64,000 nt of DNA from Acidobacteriota bacterium (lineage in GTDB: Bacteria; Acidobacteriota; Thermoanaerobaculia; Multivoradales; Multivoraceae), in contig JAPPCR010000023.1 of the NCBI GenBank assembly GCA_028875725.1, forward strand, positions 62,001 through 126,000, written 5' to 3'. Shown in pieces: positions 1-8,899 of this stretch (positions are counted from its first letter, which is position 1; every line of letters begins with the position of its first letter). The position numbers and the translations under genes are program-made. The notes beneath the pieces were generated by a model that ran no database searches, was not told the origin of the DNA, and saw nothing but the letters and a program-made list of their open reading frames with translations.

Positions 1-427
1 CCACCGCCTCCGTCAGGTACCGGTCAAGCGCAGCCGCGCTCAGACCGCCGCCCTCCCAGCGGTCGAAGACCGTCTGCGCTCCCAGATCTTCCAGGAGGAT
101 CCAGACGGGCTCACCGGGCGAGTGCAGTTCGACTCCCGGCAGCGGCACACCGACCGAGTTCAGCAGTTGCGTCGCGGCCAGGAACCGCGACGCAACGTCG
201 GCCATGTCGCTCGGGTAGGCACAGACGACGAACTGCTCGCCGCCCTCGAGCCGCAGCCGCGCATAGCGCCGCGCGGAAACGTCACCGGTCAACGGTTCGA
301 ACGAAGCGGGGCGGAAACCCGCGGCCTGAAGCTCTTCGACGACCGGCCTCCAGAGATCCTGATCGCGCGGTGATGAACCCGGACTGTCGCGCGGACGGTC
401 CGTCTGGGATAATGCTCTCGCTGCCAT
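1..427 (-). CDS. Aminoglycoside phosphotransferase-family sugar kinase (AmgK-like), partial
   Basis: The reading frame starts at an ATG at 427 and is open to the left edge, so only about 142 N-terminal residues are present. After a polar 25-residue leader the translation carries LTGDVSARRYARLRL, which resembles the nucleotide-binding GDAS/RRYxRL strand of the phosphotransferase family that includes N-acetylmuramate/N-acetylglucosamine 1-kinase AmgK. A WILLEDLG segment follows, like the hinge LLEDLG of the same family. The catalytic HGD/DxD motifs would lie outside the window. The function is inferred as anomeric kinase for cell-wall sugar recycling; other small-molecule kinases of the fold cannot be excluded. 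The start codon shares a CCATGG palindrome with the start of the divergent gene at 426, so the two starts overlap by 2 bases. No alternative start is evident nearby. Confidence 0.6.
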   Translation of the reverse strand, partial: MAARALSQTDRPRDSPGSSPRDQDLWRPVVEELQAAGFRPASFEPLTGDVSARRYARLRLEGGEQFVVCAYPSDMADVASRFLAATQLLNSVGVPLPGVELHSPGEPVWILLEDLGAQTVFDRWEGGGLSAAALDRYLTEAV

Positions 428-722
428 GGAACCCCGACTCAAGCAACTGCTCGAAGATCTCACCCGCTCCCTGTGCGAGGCGATCGCGGAATCGCCTGAA
501 GTCCACGAGAGGCTCGAGTCGATTCGGGGCGAAGGCTACACGCTGAACCTGCTCCTCGACTGCAAGCCCTTCGAGAGAGACGACGAAGGCGAAACGGAGG
601 AGGAGACGGAACGGCCTCTACCGGCTCCGCCCTTCAGGATCAACGGCCGCGACCTCGCCTTCCTCCGGTCCGTCGGGATCGATCCGACACGCAAGGCCCG
701 CAGCCGGACTTCCCGTCAGTAA
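426..722 (+). CDS. Small conserved protein of unknown function (98 aa)
   Basis: A 98-residue, soluble-looking protein with no signal peptide or membrane segment. It has a helical N-terminus (PRLKQLLEDLTRSLCEAIAE), a central YTLNLLLDC strand, an acidic linker rich in Glu around residues 55-65, and a C-terminal motif RDLAFLRSVGIDPTRKAR. The pattern looks like a small conserved family, but I cannot name it. The start codon overlaps that of the divergent phosphotransferase by 2 bases, and the last 105 bases overlap the 3' end of convergent pgeF. The gene is compressed on both sides, which weakens confidence, but its coding character (charge pattern, FLRSVGIDPTR tail) looks genuine. Confidence 0.6.
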   Translation: MEPRLKQLLEDLTRSLCEAIAESPEVHERLESIRGEGYTLNLLLDCKPFERDDEGETEEETERPLPAPPFRINGRDLAFLRSVGIDPTRKARSRTSRQ

Positions 723-1424
723 GACCTGGTCGCGCCAGATGAACCCGTAGTTCCGGCCCGCCCGAGCGCCGTCCCGACGGTAGCTCCACCAGCCGGGACT
801 GCAGCGTACGCAGCGTTTGACGGCCGAGACCTGGGTGACACCGAGACCGGCGAGCTGCCGCGAAGCGGCCAGCGGCAGGTCGAGGCGGGGCTTCCGGCCG
901 GGTCGTCGAGCGACCACCTCCGCGCCGCTCCGGGACTCCACCTGAGCGGCAACGTCTTCGCCGACCTCATAGCAACAGGGGCCGATCGCCGGACCGATCC
1001 AGGCTTCCGCCGACGCCCCGTCACCGGACGAATCACCGTACAACTCGCGGACGGCAGAGGCCAGAACGCCCTTCGCAAGCCCACGCCAGCCGGCGTGAAC
1101 CGCGGCCACCGAGTCGCCGGCGGCAATCAGGACGGGCACACAGTCGGCGACGAAGACCGTGGCCGCGACTCCGGACGCCGACACGATCAGCGCATCTCCA
1201 TCGCCGGTCGGCCCGGGACCCGGCGCTCTCAGCGCGTCGGCGCCGTGCCGCTGGCGAAGCCAGGCCGGCGCTGCCGCCGCCGCCGCGGGAACCTGACCCG
1301 CCAGAACCTCGAGGGCGTCCTCCGGTCCGGCTGCTCCCCCTTGCGGCACCGCGCCGAGAAACGCGGCCCACACTGGCCCGCGGCGGTAGATCTCGAGTGC
1401 GACACTCGCCGGCGGGCCATTCAC
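618..1424 (-). CDS. pgeF: Laccase-domain protein, purine nucleoside phosphorylase / polyphenol oxidase family
   Basis: A member of the YfiH/PgeF (DUF152, Cu-oxidase_4) family, cytoplasmic enzymes shown in other bacteria to act as purine nucleoside phosphorylase/adenosine deaminase and linked to peptidoglycan precursor editing. Conserved metal-site residues are visible: RQRHGAD (His), VFVADCVPVLI (Cys) and AAVHAGWRGLAKGV (His). A GPAIGPCCYEVG loop and a C-terminal NYGFIWRD block are also typical. I chose the GTG at 1424 (VNGPPASVALEIYRRG, about 268 aa, normal family length). The upstream ATG at 1556 would add a non-conserved leader and overlap the divergent gatB start by 90 bases. The C-terminus overlaps the convergent small gene by 105 bases. 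Confidence 0.85.
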   Translation of the reverse strand: MNGPPASVALEIYRRGPVWAAFLGAVPQGGAAGPEDALEVLAGQVPAAAAAAPAWLRQRHGADALRAPGPGPTGDGDALIVSASGVAATVFVADCVPVLIAAGDSVAAVHAGWRGLAKGVLASAVRELYGDSSGDGASAEAWIGPAIGPCCYEVGEDVAAQVESRSGAEVVARRPGRKPRLDLPLAASRQLAGLGVTQVSAVKRCVRCSPGWWSYRRDGARAGRNYGFIWRDQVLLTGSPAAGLACRIDPDGPEEGEVAAVDPEGRSR

Positions 1425-1466
1425 CGGGAGGGCCTGCTGTAGGATGCCGCGGCCATTGAGACGGCC

Positions 1467-2954
<1,488 letters not shown>

Positions 2955-3001
2955 CTAACAGCTAGCGACGGAGCGACGGCGGCCGCGAGGCGGGCCTCCG
3001 C

Positions 3002-4174
3002 CTAGCGGCGCGGCGGCTCCTTCGTGGCCCCGGTGAGCTCGTCCAGCTCCCCCTGGATCTCTTCCATCCGCGTCCTGATCACCTCGATCGTGGCGTTGTG
3101 CTCGTCCGCTTCCTGGTTGTCGGCGACGATCTGCTCGTTCTCCCGGACACGAGCAGCTCCCTCCGGATCTTCGGCCCTCCCGTAAGCCTCGATCGCCTCA
3201 CTGAACTTCTTCTGCTTCTCGAGCACGAAGCCGAGATACGCCCAGATGGCCTTCGCGTCCACAACTGAGGCCAACTCCAGGGCCCTGGCTAGCGGCGCTT
3301 CCGCGTCGTTGAAGCGTCCGAGCGCTCCGTAGGCCTGTCCGAGGTAGTAGTGGGCGTGCCAGTCGCTGGCGTTCTTTGAAATCGCCTGCTGCAGTGTCGA
3401 AACGGCCGACTCGTAGTTCTTTGCACCGAGCTGAACCTCAGCGAGCAGCAGAAGGTTGTCGTAGGAGGGATCGCCACCGACCAGGCTCCTGGCCACATCC
3501 TCGGCTCTGCGGTACACAGCGGTCTTCGCTTCGCCTTCTGTCCTTCGACCCTTGATCTTCAGGGCGTTGACCAGGACTTCCTTCCATTCCGCGTTGCTAC
3601 CGTCCATCGAGGTCGCACGCTCGAAGGCGGCAATGGCCGCATCCAACTGTGCGTCGTCCTGCAGCTTCTTGCCGTAGTCGAAGCGCGCTTTCGCATCGCC
3701 CGGCTTGAGATCGGCCACTCTGCCGAAGTCGACCGCGGCGCTTCCCGTGTTCCCCAGCTTCGCGTGGCTACGACCTCGCCTCTGGTACACCTGGATCTGC
3801 GCCTGTTTCGGCAAACTGTCGATGTCCAGCCGGTTCAGCGTCGCAATGCACTCATCGGGCTTCTCGTTCTCGTCGAAAGCCTGCCCGAGAAAAACACGGC
3901 TGGGGACATCGTTCGGATTCAACTCGATGGCCTTCCGCAGCGGCGCGACCGCGTCGCCCGGCCTCCCCGCGAAGATGAGGGAGCGACCCAGCATGTGGTA
4001 GCCCTGCGGCTCATCGGGCCACTCCTCGACGAACTTCTGGAACTCGGCCGCGGCCAACTCGAAGTTCCCGGCCCTGAAGGCGGCAGCCCCCGCATCGTAG
4101 TCAGCGAAGGTGGCGCTGGCGGCCAGCAGGAGGCTGAACGCGGTCCGGGCACGTACGAATCGGCAGACAGTCAT
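3002..4174 (-). CDS. Periplasmic TPR protein, second copy of the tonB-linked pair
   Basis: A 390-residue secreted TPR protein. Residues 1-24 form a Sec-type signal peptide (hydrophobic SLLLAASATFA). At least eight TPR-like helical pairs follow (AAAFRAGNFELAAAEFQKF, YHMLGRSLIFAGRPGDAV, HYYLGQAYGALGRFNDAE and others). The last 45 residues form a charged coiled coil ending EPPRR. It starts immediately after the stop codon of tonB (TAG then ATG), so the two are translationally coupled. It is about 60% identical by eye to the TPR protein at 5128-6303, with the same architecture and the same EPPRR end. A role as periplasmic partner or adaptor of the TonB system is inferred from context. Confidence 0.85.
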   Translation of the reverse strand: MTVCRFVRARTAFSLLLAASATFADYDAGAAAFRAGNFELAAAEFQKFVEEWPDEPQGYHMLGRSLIFAGRPGDAVAPLRKAIELNPNDVPSRVFLGQAFDENEKPDECIATLNRLDIDSLPKQAQIQVYQRRGRSHAKLGNTGSAAVDFGRVADLKPGDAKARFDYGKKLQDDAQLDAAIAAFERATSMDGSNAEWKEVLVNALKIKGRRTEGEAKTAVYRRAEDVARSLVGGDPSYDNLLLLAEVQLGAKNYESAVSTLQQAISKNASDWHAHYYLGQAYGALGRFNDAEAPLARALELASVVDAKAIWAYLGFVLEKQKKFSEAIEAYGRAEDPEGAARVRENEQIVADNQEADEHNATIEVIRTRMEEIQGELDELTGATKEPPRR

Positions 4175-4918
4175 CTACTGGAGTTTGAAGGTGACGGTCA
4201 GGCTGTAGTACACGGCGACCGGCTTGCCGTTCAGCGTCGCCGGCTTGAACTTCCACTGCTGCACCGCCGCCACGGCGGCCTCGGCAAGGCCCATGGGCAG
4301 GGGTTTCAGAACCTTGGTGTCGGTGACGTCGCCGTTCTTGTCGATCGTCGCCTGGAGAATGACGACACCCTGGATCCGCGCCTTGCGCGCGATCTCGGTG
4401 TACTGGGGCTGAATCTCGTTGATCTTCTCCGGCTTCGTCACGTCGCCGGTGACGTAGATCGGCCCGGTCGGTTCCGGCGGAGGCGGCGCCTCGGGAAGGT
4501 CGAAGAGATCGAGATCGTCGACCTCGGGGATGTCGATCTCCTCGGGCTCGTCGATCCGGATCGGCTCCGGCTCGTCGGGCGTGGGATCGGGGATCGGAAC
4601 CTTCTTCGACTTCGGCTTCGGAATCTGCTGCTCTTCCTTCGGCGGTGGCGGCTTGAAGCGCACCTGCTGCACGACGAAGACCTTGGGCTTCGGCGGCGGC
4701 GCCACCACGTCGCCGTACAGGTCGGGCAGCTTGACGATCAGCAGAATGCCGTGGAGGATGACCGCCAGCCCCAGCGAGTAGCGGAAGGTCTTGTTGTCCT
4801 CGCGGGTCTCCTGCACGTAGGTCAGCAGGCCCTGTTCAGCGGAGGTCGGCGGGGCCGCTTCCTCCCTTCCGGGCTCCTCCGCCCGGGATGCCACCTGTTC
4901 GAGGCCCTCGTCACTCAT
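4175..4918 (-). CDS. tonB: TonB-family energy transducer, second copy
   Basis: A 247-residue TonB/gram-negative transducer that should carry proton-motive energy from ExbB/ExbD to outer-membrane receptors. It has a short cytoplasmic N-terminus, one membrane segment near residues 50-65 (LGLAVILHGILLIV), a Pro/Glu/Lys-rich periplasmic spacer around residues 75-150 (PPPKEEQQIPKPKSKK, then an acidic DEPEEIDIPEVDDLDLFDL stretch), and a C-terminal TonB fold (VILQATIDKNGDVTDTKV, AAVAAVQQWKFKPAT). I use the ATG at 4918 because it gives exactly the length of the upstream paralogue and follows a GGGGGG-type Shine-Dalgarno site; a longer frame to 5074 is non-conserved. The core, 4204-4816, is identical at base level to 6352-6964; only the N- and C-terminal ends differ. 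Confidence 0.92.
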   Translation of the reverse strand: MSDEGLEQVASRAEEPGREEAAPPTSAEQGLLTYVQETREDNKTFRYSLGLAVILHGILLIVKLPDLYGDVVAPPPKPKVFVVQQVRFKPPPPKEEQQIPKPKSKKVPIPDPTPDEPEPIRIDEPEEIDIPEVDDLDLFDLPEAPPPPEPTGPIYVTGDVTKPEKINEIQPQYTEIARKARIQGVVILQATIDKNGDVTDTKVLKPLPMGLAEAAVAAVQQWKFKPATLNGKPVAVYYSLTVTFKLQ

Positions 4919-5127
4919 CCGGCAACCCCCCTTCGGCCAGGTTCTCGGCCACGTGTTCTCTCGCGTGGTGTCTGAGTTCCAACGTCCAGCCGGTTTCGGC
5001 CTATTCCGGCTCTCCAGACGCGGCCCACGACGGCACGAGCCGCCAGGCTGAGGGCAAGACGCGAAGCTCCCCACGCAGGACGCTTATCCGTCCTGCGTGA
5101 GCTGTCGATGTTCCGCGGCGCGGGCTT
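4919..5127. other. Intergenic region between duplicated tonB-tpr units
   Basis: This 209-bp non-coding gap contains the 11-bp stem-loop at 5072-5099. Its part nearest tonB (about 4919-5005) is similar to the leader of the upstream tonB copy (about 7067-7155): both share the stretch CGCGTGGTGTCTGAGTT and the following CAACGTCCAGCCGGTTTC. The duplicated unit therefore included its own upstream leader, not only the coding sequence. Confidence 0.6.
5072..5099. promoter_or_regulatory. Perfect 11-bp stem-loop between the two tonB-tpr units
   Basis: CACGCAGGACG at 5072-5082 pairs with CGTCCTGCGTG at 5089-5099 around a 6-base loop, without mismatch. It lies 3' of the first tpr gene (stop at 5128) and upstream of the second tonB (start 4918), inside a 209-bp gap. 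No U-tract follows it on the minus strand, so it is not a classical intrinsic terminator. An mRNA-processing, stabilising or attenuating hairpin that sets the output of the second tonB-tpr pair is a reasonable inference. Confidence 0.55.
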
Positions 5128-6303
5128 CTAGCGCCGCGGAGGCTCGTTCGTCGCTCCGGGGACCTCTTCGAGTTGCCGGCGGAGTTCCTCGCGCTGGCGC
5201 TCGAGTTCCTCAATGTTCCTGTTGAACTCGTCGGCTTCCTGGTTCTCCTGGGCGATCTGCTGGTTCTCACGCACCCGGGCAGCGCCGGCCGCGTTGCCCG
5301 CGCGCTCATAGGCCGAAATCGCCGGCTCGTACTTGTTCTGCTTCGAAAGAACGAAGCCGAGATAGTCCAGGATCTGCTTCTTGTCGGCTTCGTCGGAAGC
5401 CAGAGGAAGTGCGGTGTTCAGCGGTCCTTCGGCGTCGCTGTAGCGCTCGAGGGAGCCGAAGGCCTGCCCGAGGTAGAAGTGCGCGTGCCAGTCGTTGCCC
5501 TTCTTCGAGATTCCCTGCTGGAACGTCGAAGCCGCCGACTCGTAGTTCTTGCCTCCGAGCTGAACCTCGCCGAGCAGCAGCAGGTTGTCGTACGAGGGGC
5601 TGGTCCCTACCAGGCTTCTGGCCACGTCCTCCGCTTGGCGATAGACGCCCGTCTTGGCTGAGCCCTGGGTGCGCCGACCCTTGACCTTCAGGGCATTCAC
5701 CAGGACCCTCTTCCACTCCGCCTGGCTGCCGTCCATCGAGATCGCTCGCTCGTAGGCGGCGATCGCCGGCTCGAGCTGCGCATCGTTGTGGAGCATCTGC
5801 CCGTACTCAAAGCGGGCCTTGGCGTCACTGGGCTTCAGGTCGGCGACCCTCCCCAGGTCGGCAGCCGCACTGCCGGTGTTGCCCAGCCGCGCGTAACTCG
5901 CGCCGCGCGTCTCGTACACCCCGACCTGGATGTTCGCCGGCAGCCCGCCGATGTTGAGCCTGCTCAGGGTCGAAATGCACTCCCTGGGCTTGCCGCTCTG
6001 GTAGAAGGCCTGACCCAGCAACACCTGGCTGCCAATGTCGTCGGCCTTCATCTCGATCGCCTTCTGGAACGCGGCAACCGCTTCGCCGGCCTTGCCGCCC
6101 CGGAGCAGGGAACGGCCCAGCATCTGGTAGCCGGCCTGCTGGTCCGGGCGCTCCTCGACGAACTGCTGGAACTCAGCGATCGCCTGAGCGTAGTTGCCGG
6201 ACCTGAATGCAGCGACGCCTTCGTCCCAGCCGGCGAAGGTCACCGGCGCGGTCAGCAGTCCGCAGACAACAGCAAGTGCGAGTACGGATCGGCGAGTAGT
6301 CAT
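5128..6303 (-). CDS. Periplasmic TPR protein, first copy of the tonB-linked pair
   Basis: A 391-residue secreted TPR protein with a clear signal peptide (RRSVLALAVVCGLLTAPVTFA, cleavage near residue 25). Repeated TPR units span residues 30-330 (GVAAFRSGNYAQAIAEFQQF, AHFYLGQAFGSLERYSDAE). A C-terminal charged coiled coil (ELERQREELRRQLEEV) ends in EPPRR. It lies 19 bp downstream of tonB copy 1 on the same strand. It is a clear paralogue of 3002-4174, conserved along its whole length but much more diverged than the flanking tonB genes. An accessory role in TonB-driven transport or outer-membrane assembly is inferred from linkage. Confidence 0.85.
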   Translation of the reverse strand: MTTRRSVLALAVVCGLLTAPVTFAGWDEGVAAFRSGNYAQAIAEFQQFVEERPDQQAGYQMLGRSLLRGGKAGEAVAAFQKAIEMKADDIGSQVLLGQAFYQSGKPRECISTLSRLNIGGLPANIQVGVYETRGASYARLGNTGSAAADLGRVADLKPSDAKARFEYGQMLHNDAQLEPAIAAYERAISMDGSQAEWKRVLVNALKVKGRRTQGSAKTGVYRQAEDVARSLVGTSPSYDNLLLLGEVQLGGKNYESAASTFQQGISKKGNDWHAHFYLGQAFGSLERYSDAEGPLNTALPLASDEADKKQILDYLGFVLSKQNKYEPAISAYERAGNAAGAARVRENQQIAQENQEADEFNRNIEELERQREELRRQLEEVPGATNEPPRR

Positions 6304-6322
6304 TGGGCCGTGATCCTCCGCT

Positions 6323-7066
6323 CTACTGGAGCTGGAAGTTGACGGTCAGGTTGTAGTACACGGCGACCGGCTTGCCGTTCAGCGTCGCCGGCTTGAACTT
6401 CCACTGCTGCACCGCCGCCACGGCGGCCTCGGCAAGGCCCATGGGCAGGGGTTTCAGAACCTTGGTGTCGGTGACGTCGCCGTTCTTGTCGATCGTCGCC
6501 TGGAGAATGACGACACCCTGGATCCGCGCCTTGCGCGCGATCTCGGTGTACTGGGGCTGAATCTCGTTGATCTTCTCCGGCTTCGTCACGTCGCCGGTGA
6601 CGTAGATCGGCCCGGTCGGTTCCGGCGGAGGCGGCGCCTCGGGAAGGTCGAAGAGATCGAGATCGTCGACCTCGGGGATGTCGATCTCCTCGGGCTCGTC
6701 GATCCGGATCGGCTCCGGCTCGTCGGGCGTGGGATCGGGGATCGGAACCTTCTTCGACTTCGGCTTCGGAATCTGCTGCTCTTCCTTCGGCGGTGGCGGC
6801 TTGAAGCGCACCTGCTGCACGACGAAGACCTTGGGCTTCGGCGGCGGCGCCACCACGTCGCCGTACAGGTCGGGCAGCTTGACGATCAGCAGAATGCCGT
6901 GGAGGATGACCGCCAGCCCCAGCGAGTAGCGGAAGGTCTTGTTGTCCTCGCGGGTCTCCTGCACATAGGTCAGCAGGCCCTGCTCGGCGGACGTCAGCGC
7001 GGTCGCTTCGTCCTTCGCGGGCTCCTCCGCGGGGGATGCAGCCTGTTCGAGGTTCTCGTCACTCAT
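6323..7066 (-). CDS. tonB: TonB-family energy transducer, first copy
   Basis: A 247-residue TonB protein: ATG at 7066, single transmembrane anchor near residues 50-65, Pro-rich and then acidic periplasmic linker, and a C-terminal TonB domain ending VYYNLTVNFQLQ. It sits 94 bp downstream of the second exbD, consistent with an ExbB-ExbD-TonB complex in the inner membrane. Compared with the copy at 4175-4918, the first 35 residues differ (AKDEATALTS against GREEAAPPTS) and the last dozen differ slightly, while the intervening 613 bp are identical. That pattern is more easily explained by recent gene conversion than by a recent duplication. Confidence 0.93.
   Translation of the reverse strand: MSDENLEQAASPAEEPAKDEATALTSAEQGLLTYVQETREDNKTFRYSLGLAVILHGILLIVKLPDLYGDVVAPPPKPKVFVVQQVRFKPPPPKEEQQIPKPKSKKVPIPDPTPDEPEPIRIDEPEEIDIPEVDDLDLFDLPEAPPPPEPTGPIYVTGDVTKPEKINEIQPQYTEIARKARIQGVVILQATIDKNGDVTDTKVLKPLPMGLAEAAVAAVQQWKFKPATLNGKPVAVYYNLTVNFQLQ
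6352..6964. repeat. 613-bp direct repeat of 4204-4816 (tonB core)
   Basis: The block 6352-6964 matches 4204-4816 base for base as far as I can read it, at a constant offset of 2148. Mismatches begin immediately outside: the last tonB codons on one side and a G/A difference in the CTGCAC(G/A)TAGGTCAGCAGG stretch on the other. The tpr genes between and beyond the copies are far more divergent. The repeat could also mediate deletion or amplification of one tonB-tpr unit. Confidence 0.9.
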
Positions 7067-7160
7067 CCGGTTACCCCTCTTCGATCAGGTTCTCGGTCAG
7101 CTCTTCTGTCGCGTGGTGTCTGAGTTCAACGTCCAGCCGGTTTCAGCGTATTCCGACCCC

Positions 7161-7598
7161 TTAGTACCAGAAGCTCTGGATCTCGCGCTGGGTGGGAACC
7201 GAGATGTTGATCGGTTCCGCCAGCCCGTGATCCTCGCCCTGGCGCAGCTCGTCGTACACCTGAACCATGTACTTGTACGGCGTCGCGGTATCCGGCCGGA
7301 TGATCACCGGCTTCTTCGGGTTCCGCTCGAGCTTCGGCTTCAGGTAGGGGATGATCTCGTGCAGCTGCATCGGATCTTGGTCGACGATCAACTCGCCGTT
7401 CGGCAGGATCTCGATCAGTACCGACTCCTCCTTCTCGACCACCGGCGGATCGTCGTCGTCCTCGGGAAGCGCGAAGTCCAGTCCGCGGGTCGCGGTGAAC
7501 GTCGTCGTGATCATGAAGAAGACAATCAGCAGGAAGGCGATGTCCGCCATCGAGGAGGTCGGGATCTCATCGTCCGGGCGATCACGATCAAGTTTCAT
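7161..7598 (-). CDS. exbD: ExbD/TolR-family biopolymer transport protein
   Basis: A 145-residue ExbD. The short cytoplasmic N-terminus is followed by one membrane helix (SSMADIAFLLIVFFMITTTF) carrying the conserved Asp that conducts protons. The periplasmic domain includes PVIIRPDTATPYKYMVQVYDELRQ. It is the second of two exbD genes, 30 bp after the first and 94 bp before tonB. Two different ExbDs with one ExbB is a common arrangement where the ExbD pair forms a hetero-assembly; that is inferred here. Confidence 0.93.
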   Translation of the reverse strand: MKLDRDRPDDEIPTSSMADIAFLLIVFFMITTTFTATRGLDFALPEDDDDPPVVEKEESVLIEILPNGELIVDQDPMQLHEIIPYLKPKLERNPKKPVIIRPDTATPYKYMVQVYDELRQGEDHGLAEPINISVPTQREIQSFWY

Positions 7599-7628
7599 CT
7601 TGCGTCTCCATCCATCGTCTGGTCAAGC

Positions 7629-8057
7629 CTATCCGTCGGTAACGGTCCGCTGATCGGACAGCAGGTAGACGTCCCGCACCTTGGCCCGCTTCAACGCGTC
7701 GATGACCTCGTCGACCTTCTCCCACGACACTTCGCCGTCGGACTTGACCACGAAGACCTTCTGCGGGTCCATCGCGATGACGCCGGCGGCCATCGAGAGC
7801 ACCTCGTCGGCCGCGCTGACCAGGGCGCTCTGTTCGTTGCCGTCCGACACCCGGATGCGCCCGTTCGGGTCGATCGAGACGTAGGCGGACTGTTTCGGGA
7901 TCTCGTACCTGAGCGTCGTCTTCGGCAACACCACCTGGGTCTTGTCGACCTCGAAGGTGATCGTCAGCATGAAGAAGATGATCAGCAGGAAGGCGATATC
8001 CGCCATCGAGGCCGTCGGGATGTTCGGCTTGTGCTCGATGGTTGCCTTGAGCTTCAT
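7629..8057 (-). CDS. exbD: ExbD/TolR-family biopolymer transport protein
   Basis: A 142-residue ExbD paralogue. The membrane helix TASMADIAFLLIIFFMLTITF contains the proton-conducting Asp, and the periplasmic part has KVFVVKSDGEVSWEKVDEVIDALKRA, typical of the ExbD/TolR fold. It begins 6 bp after the exbB stop, so it is translationally close to exbB. It differs from the downstream ExbD mainly in the periplasmic domain. Confidence 0.93.
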   Translation of the reverse strand: MKLKATIEHKPNIPTASMADIAFLLIIFFMLTITFEVDKTQVVLPKTTLRYEIPKQSAYVSIDPNGRIRVSDGNEQSALVSAADEVLSMAAGVIAMDPQKVFVVKSDGEVSWEKVDEVIDALKRAKVRDVYLLSDQRTVTDG

Positions 8058-8063
8058 GTCGAT

Positions 8064-8729
8064 CTAGCTGGCGTCGCCGCCGGACTCCGGCGGAACGCCG
8101 CTGCGCTCCATCTCGCCGAACGTCTCGAGCAGCATGTTCGCCGACGTCTCGATGTCGCGGACGAACTTGTTGATCCGGCTCATGAAGTAGTTGTAGGCGA
8201 GCTGCGTCGGAATGGCGACCGCCAGACCGCCGGCGGTCGTGGTCAGCGCCTCCTTGATACCGGTGGCGACCGCGCCGGGGTTCGACAGGCCCTGAGCCGC
8301 CAGGGCGTCGAAACCGGCCATCATGCCGGTCACCGTGCCGAAGAAGCCGAGCAGCGGGGCGACGTTCGCCGTGGTCGCGAGCACCGCGAGGCCGCGCTCA
8401 AGGCGGCCCATCTCGAACAGCGCCGCATTCTCGATCGTCTTCTCGACGTCTTCCTTGGGCTGGCCGTACTTCATCAGACCGGCCTTGAGGATCGAGGCGA
8501 CCGGACCGCGGTACTCCTCGCATACCTTGACCGCTTCACGAATCGAGCGGTTCACGACCAGCGCCTTCCGCACCTTGGGGAGGAACTCGTGAACGTTGAT
8601 CCGGGCCCGCCGCAGCGCAATCAGTCGCTCGACCACCACCGCAGCCGCGATGACGGAGAAAGCGAGCAATGGCCACATGACGGGGCCGCCCTCGTTCATC
8701 AACTTCCAGAACGTGCCACCAATGTTCAC
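8064..8729 (-). CDS. exbB: ExbB/MotA/TolQ-family proton channel protein
   Basis: A 221-residue ExbB with three membrane helices: VMWPLLAFSVIAAAVVVERLIAL near residues 17-40, APLLGFFGTVTGMMAGFDAL near 125-145, and TTAGGLAVAIPTQLAYNYFM near 165-190. GFFGTVTGM and the AVAIPTQLAYN block are the pore signatures. The start is a GTG at 8729 preceded by AGGAGG eight bases upstream, which fixes the start. It heads the seven-gene operon that runs to 3002. Confidence 0.95.
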   Translation of the reverse strand: MNIGGTFWKLMNEGGPVMWPLLAFSVIAAAVVVERLIALRRARINVHEFLPKVRKALVVNRSIREAVKVCEEYRGPVASILKAGLMKYGQPKEDVEKTIENAALFEMGRLERGLAVLATTANVAPLLGFFGTVTGMMAGFDALAAQGLSNPGAVATGIKEALTTTAGGLAVAIPTQLAYNYFMSRINKFVRDIETSANMLLETFGEMERSGVPPESGGDAS

Positions 8730-8899
8730 CTAGCTACCTCCTCAGGACTATGCCCGCCACTACGGGCCTGGTTGAACCGCCCGCCGAAAGGCGGACGCGA
8801 TTCTGGACATGCGGTGACCCCTACACCGGGAGGGGTGCCTGGCTCACCTTGGAACGGTGAAGCAATATAGCACACGGGTTCGGCTTTGGAACCGCCCGA
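8730..8899 (-). promoter_or_regulatory. Leader and putative promoter of the exbB-tonB operon
   Basis: This 170-bp region between ruvC and exbB holds the only AT-rich patch nearby. On the minus strand GCTATATTGC includes TATATT (8869-8864) as a candidate -10 element; no good -35 is evident. Downstream are several inverted repeats: ACCCCT/AGGGGT at 8817-8822 and 8831-8836, CCGCC-GAAA-GGCGG near 8779-8793, and GCCCG/CGGGC near 8752-8767. These would give a structured 5' leader. The AGGAGG site next to the exbB GTG ends the region. Confidence 0.4.

Noticed and set aside
8770..8815. GAAA-loop hairpin followed by GGACGC, superficially like a c-di-GMP riboswitch
   Set aside because: It reads on the plus strand with no plus-strand gene downstream, and the conserved GGACGCAAAGCC tail and pseudoknot partners are missing.
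7113..8870. Long plus-strand open frame (585 codons) opposite the exbD/exbB genes
   Set aside because: It is antisense to three well-conserved genes, has no recognisable motif, and is Arg/His/Leu-rich, as expected of shadow frames in GC-rich DNA.
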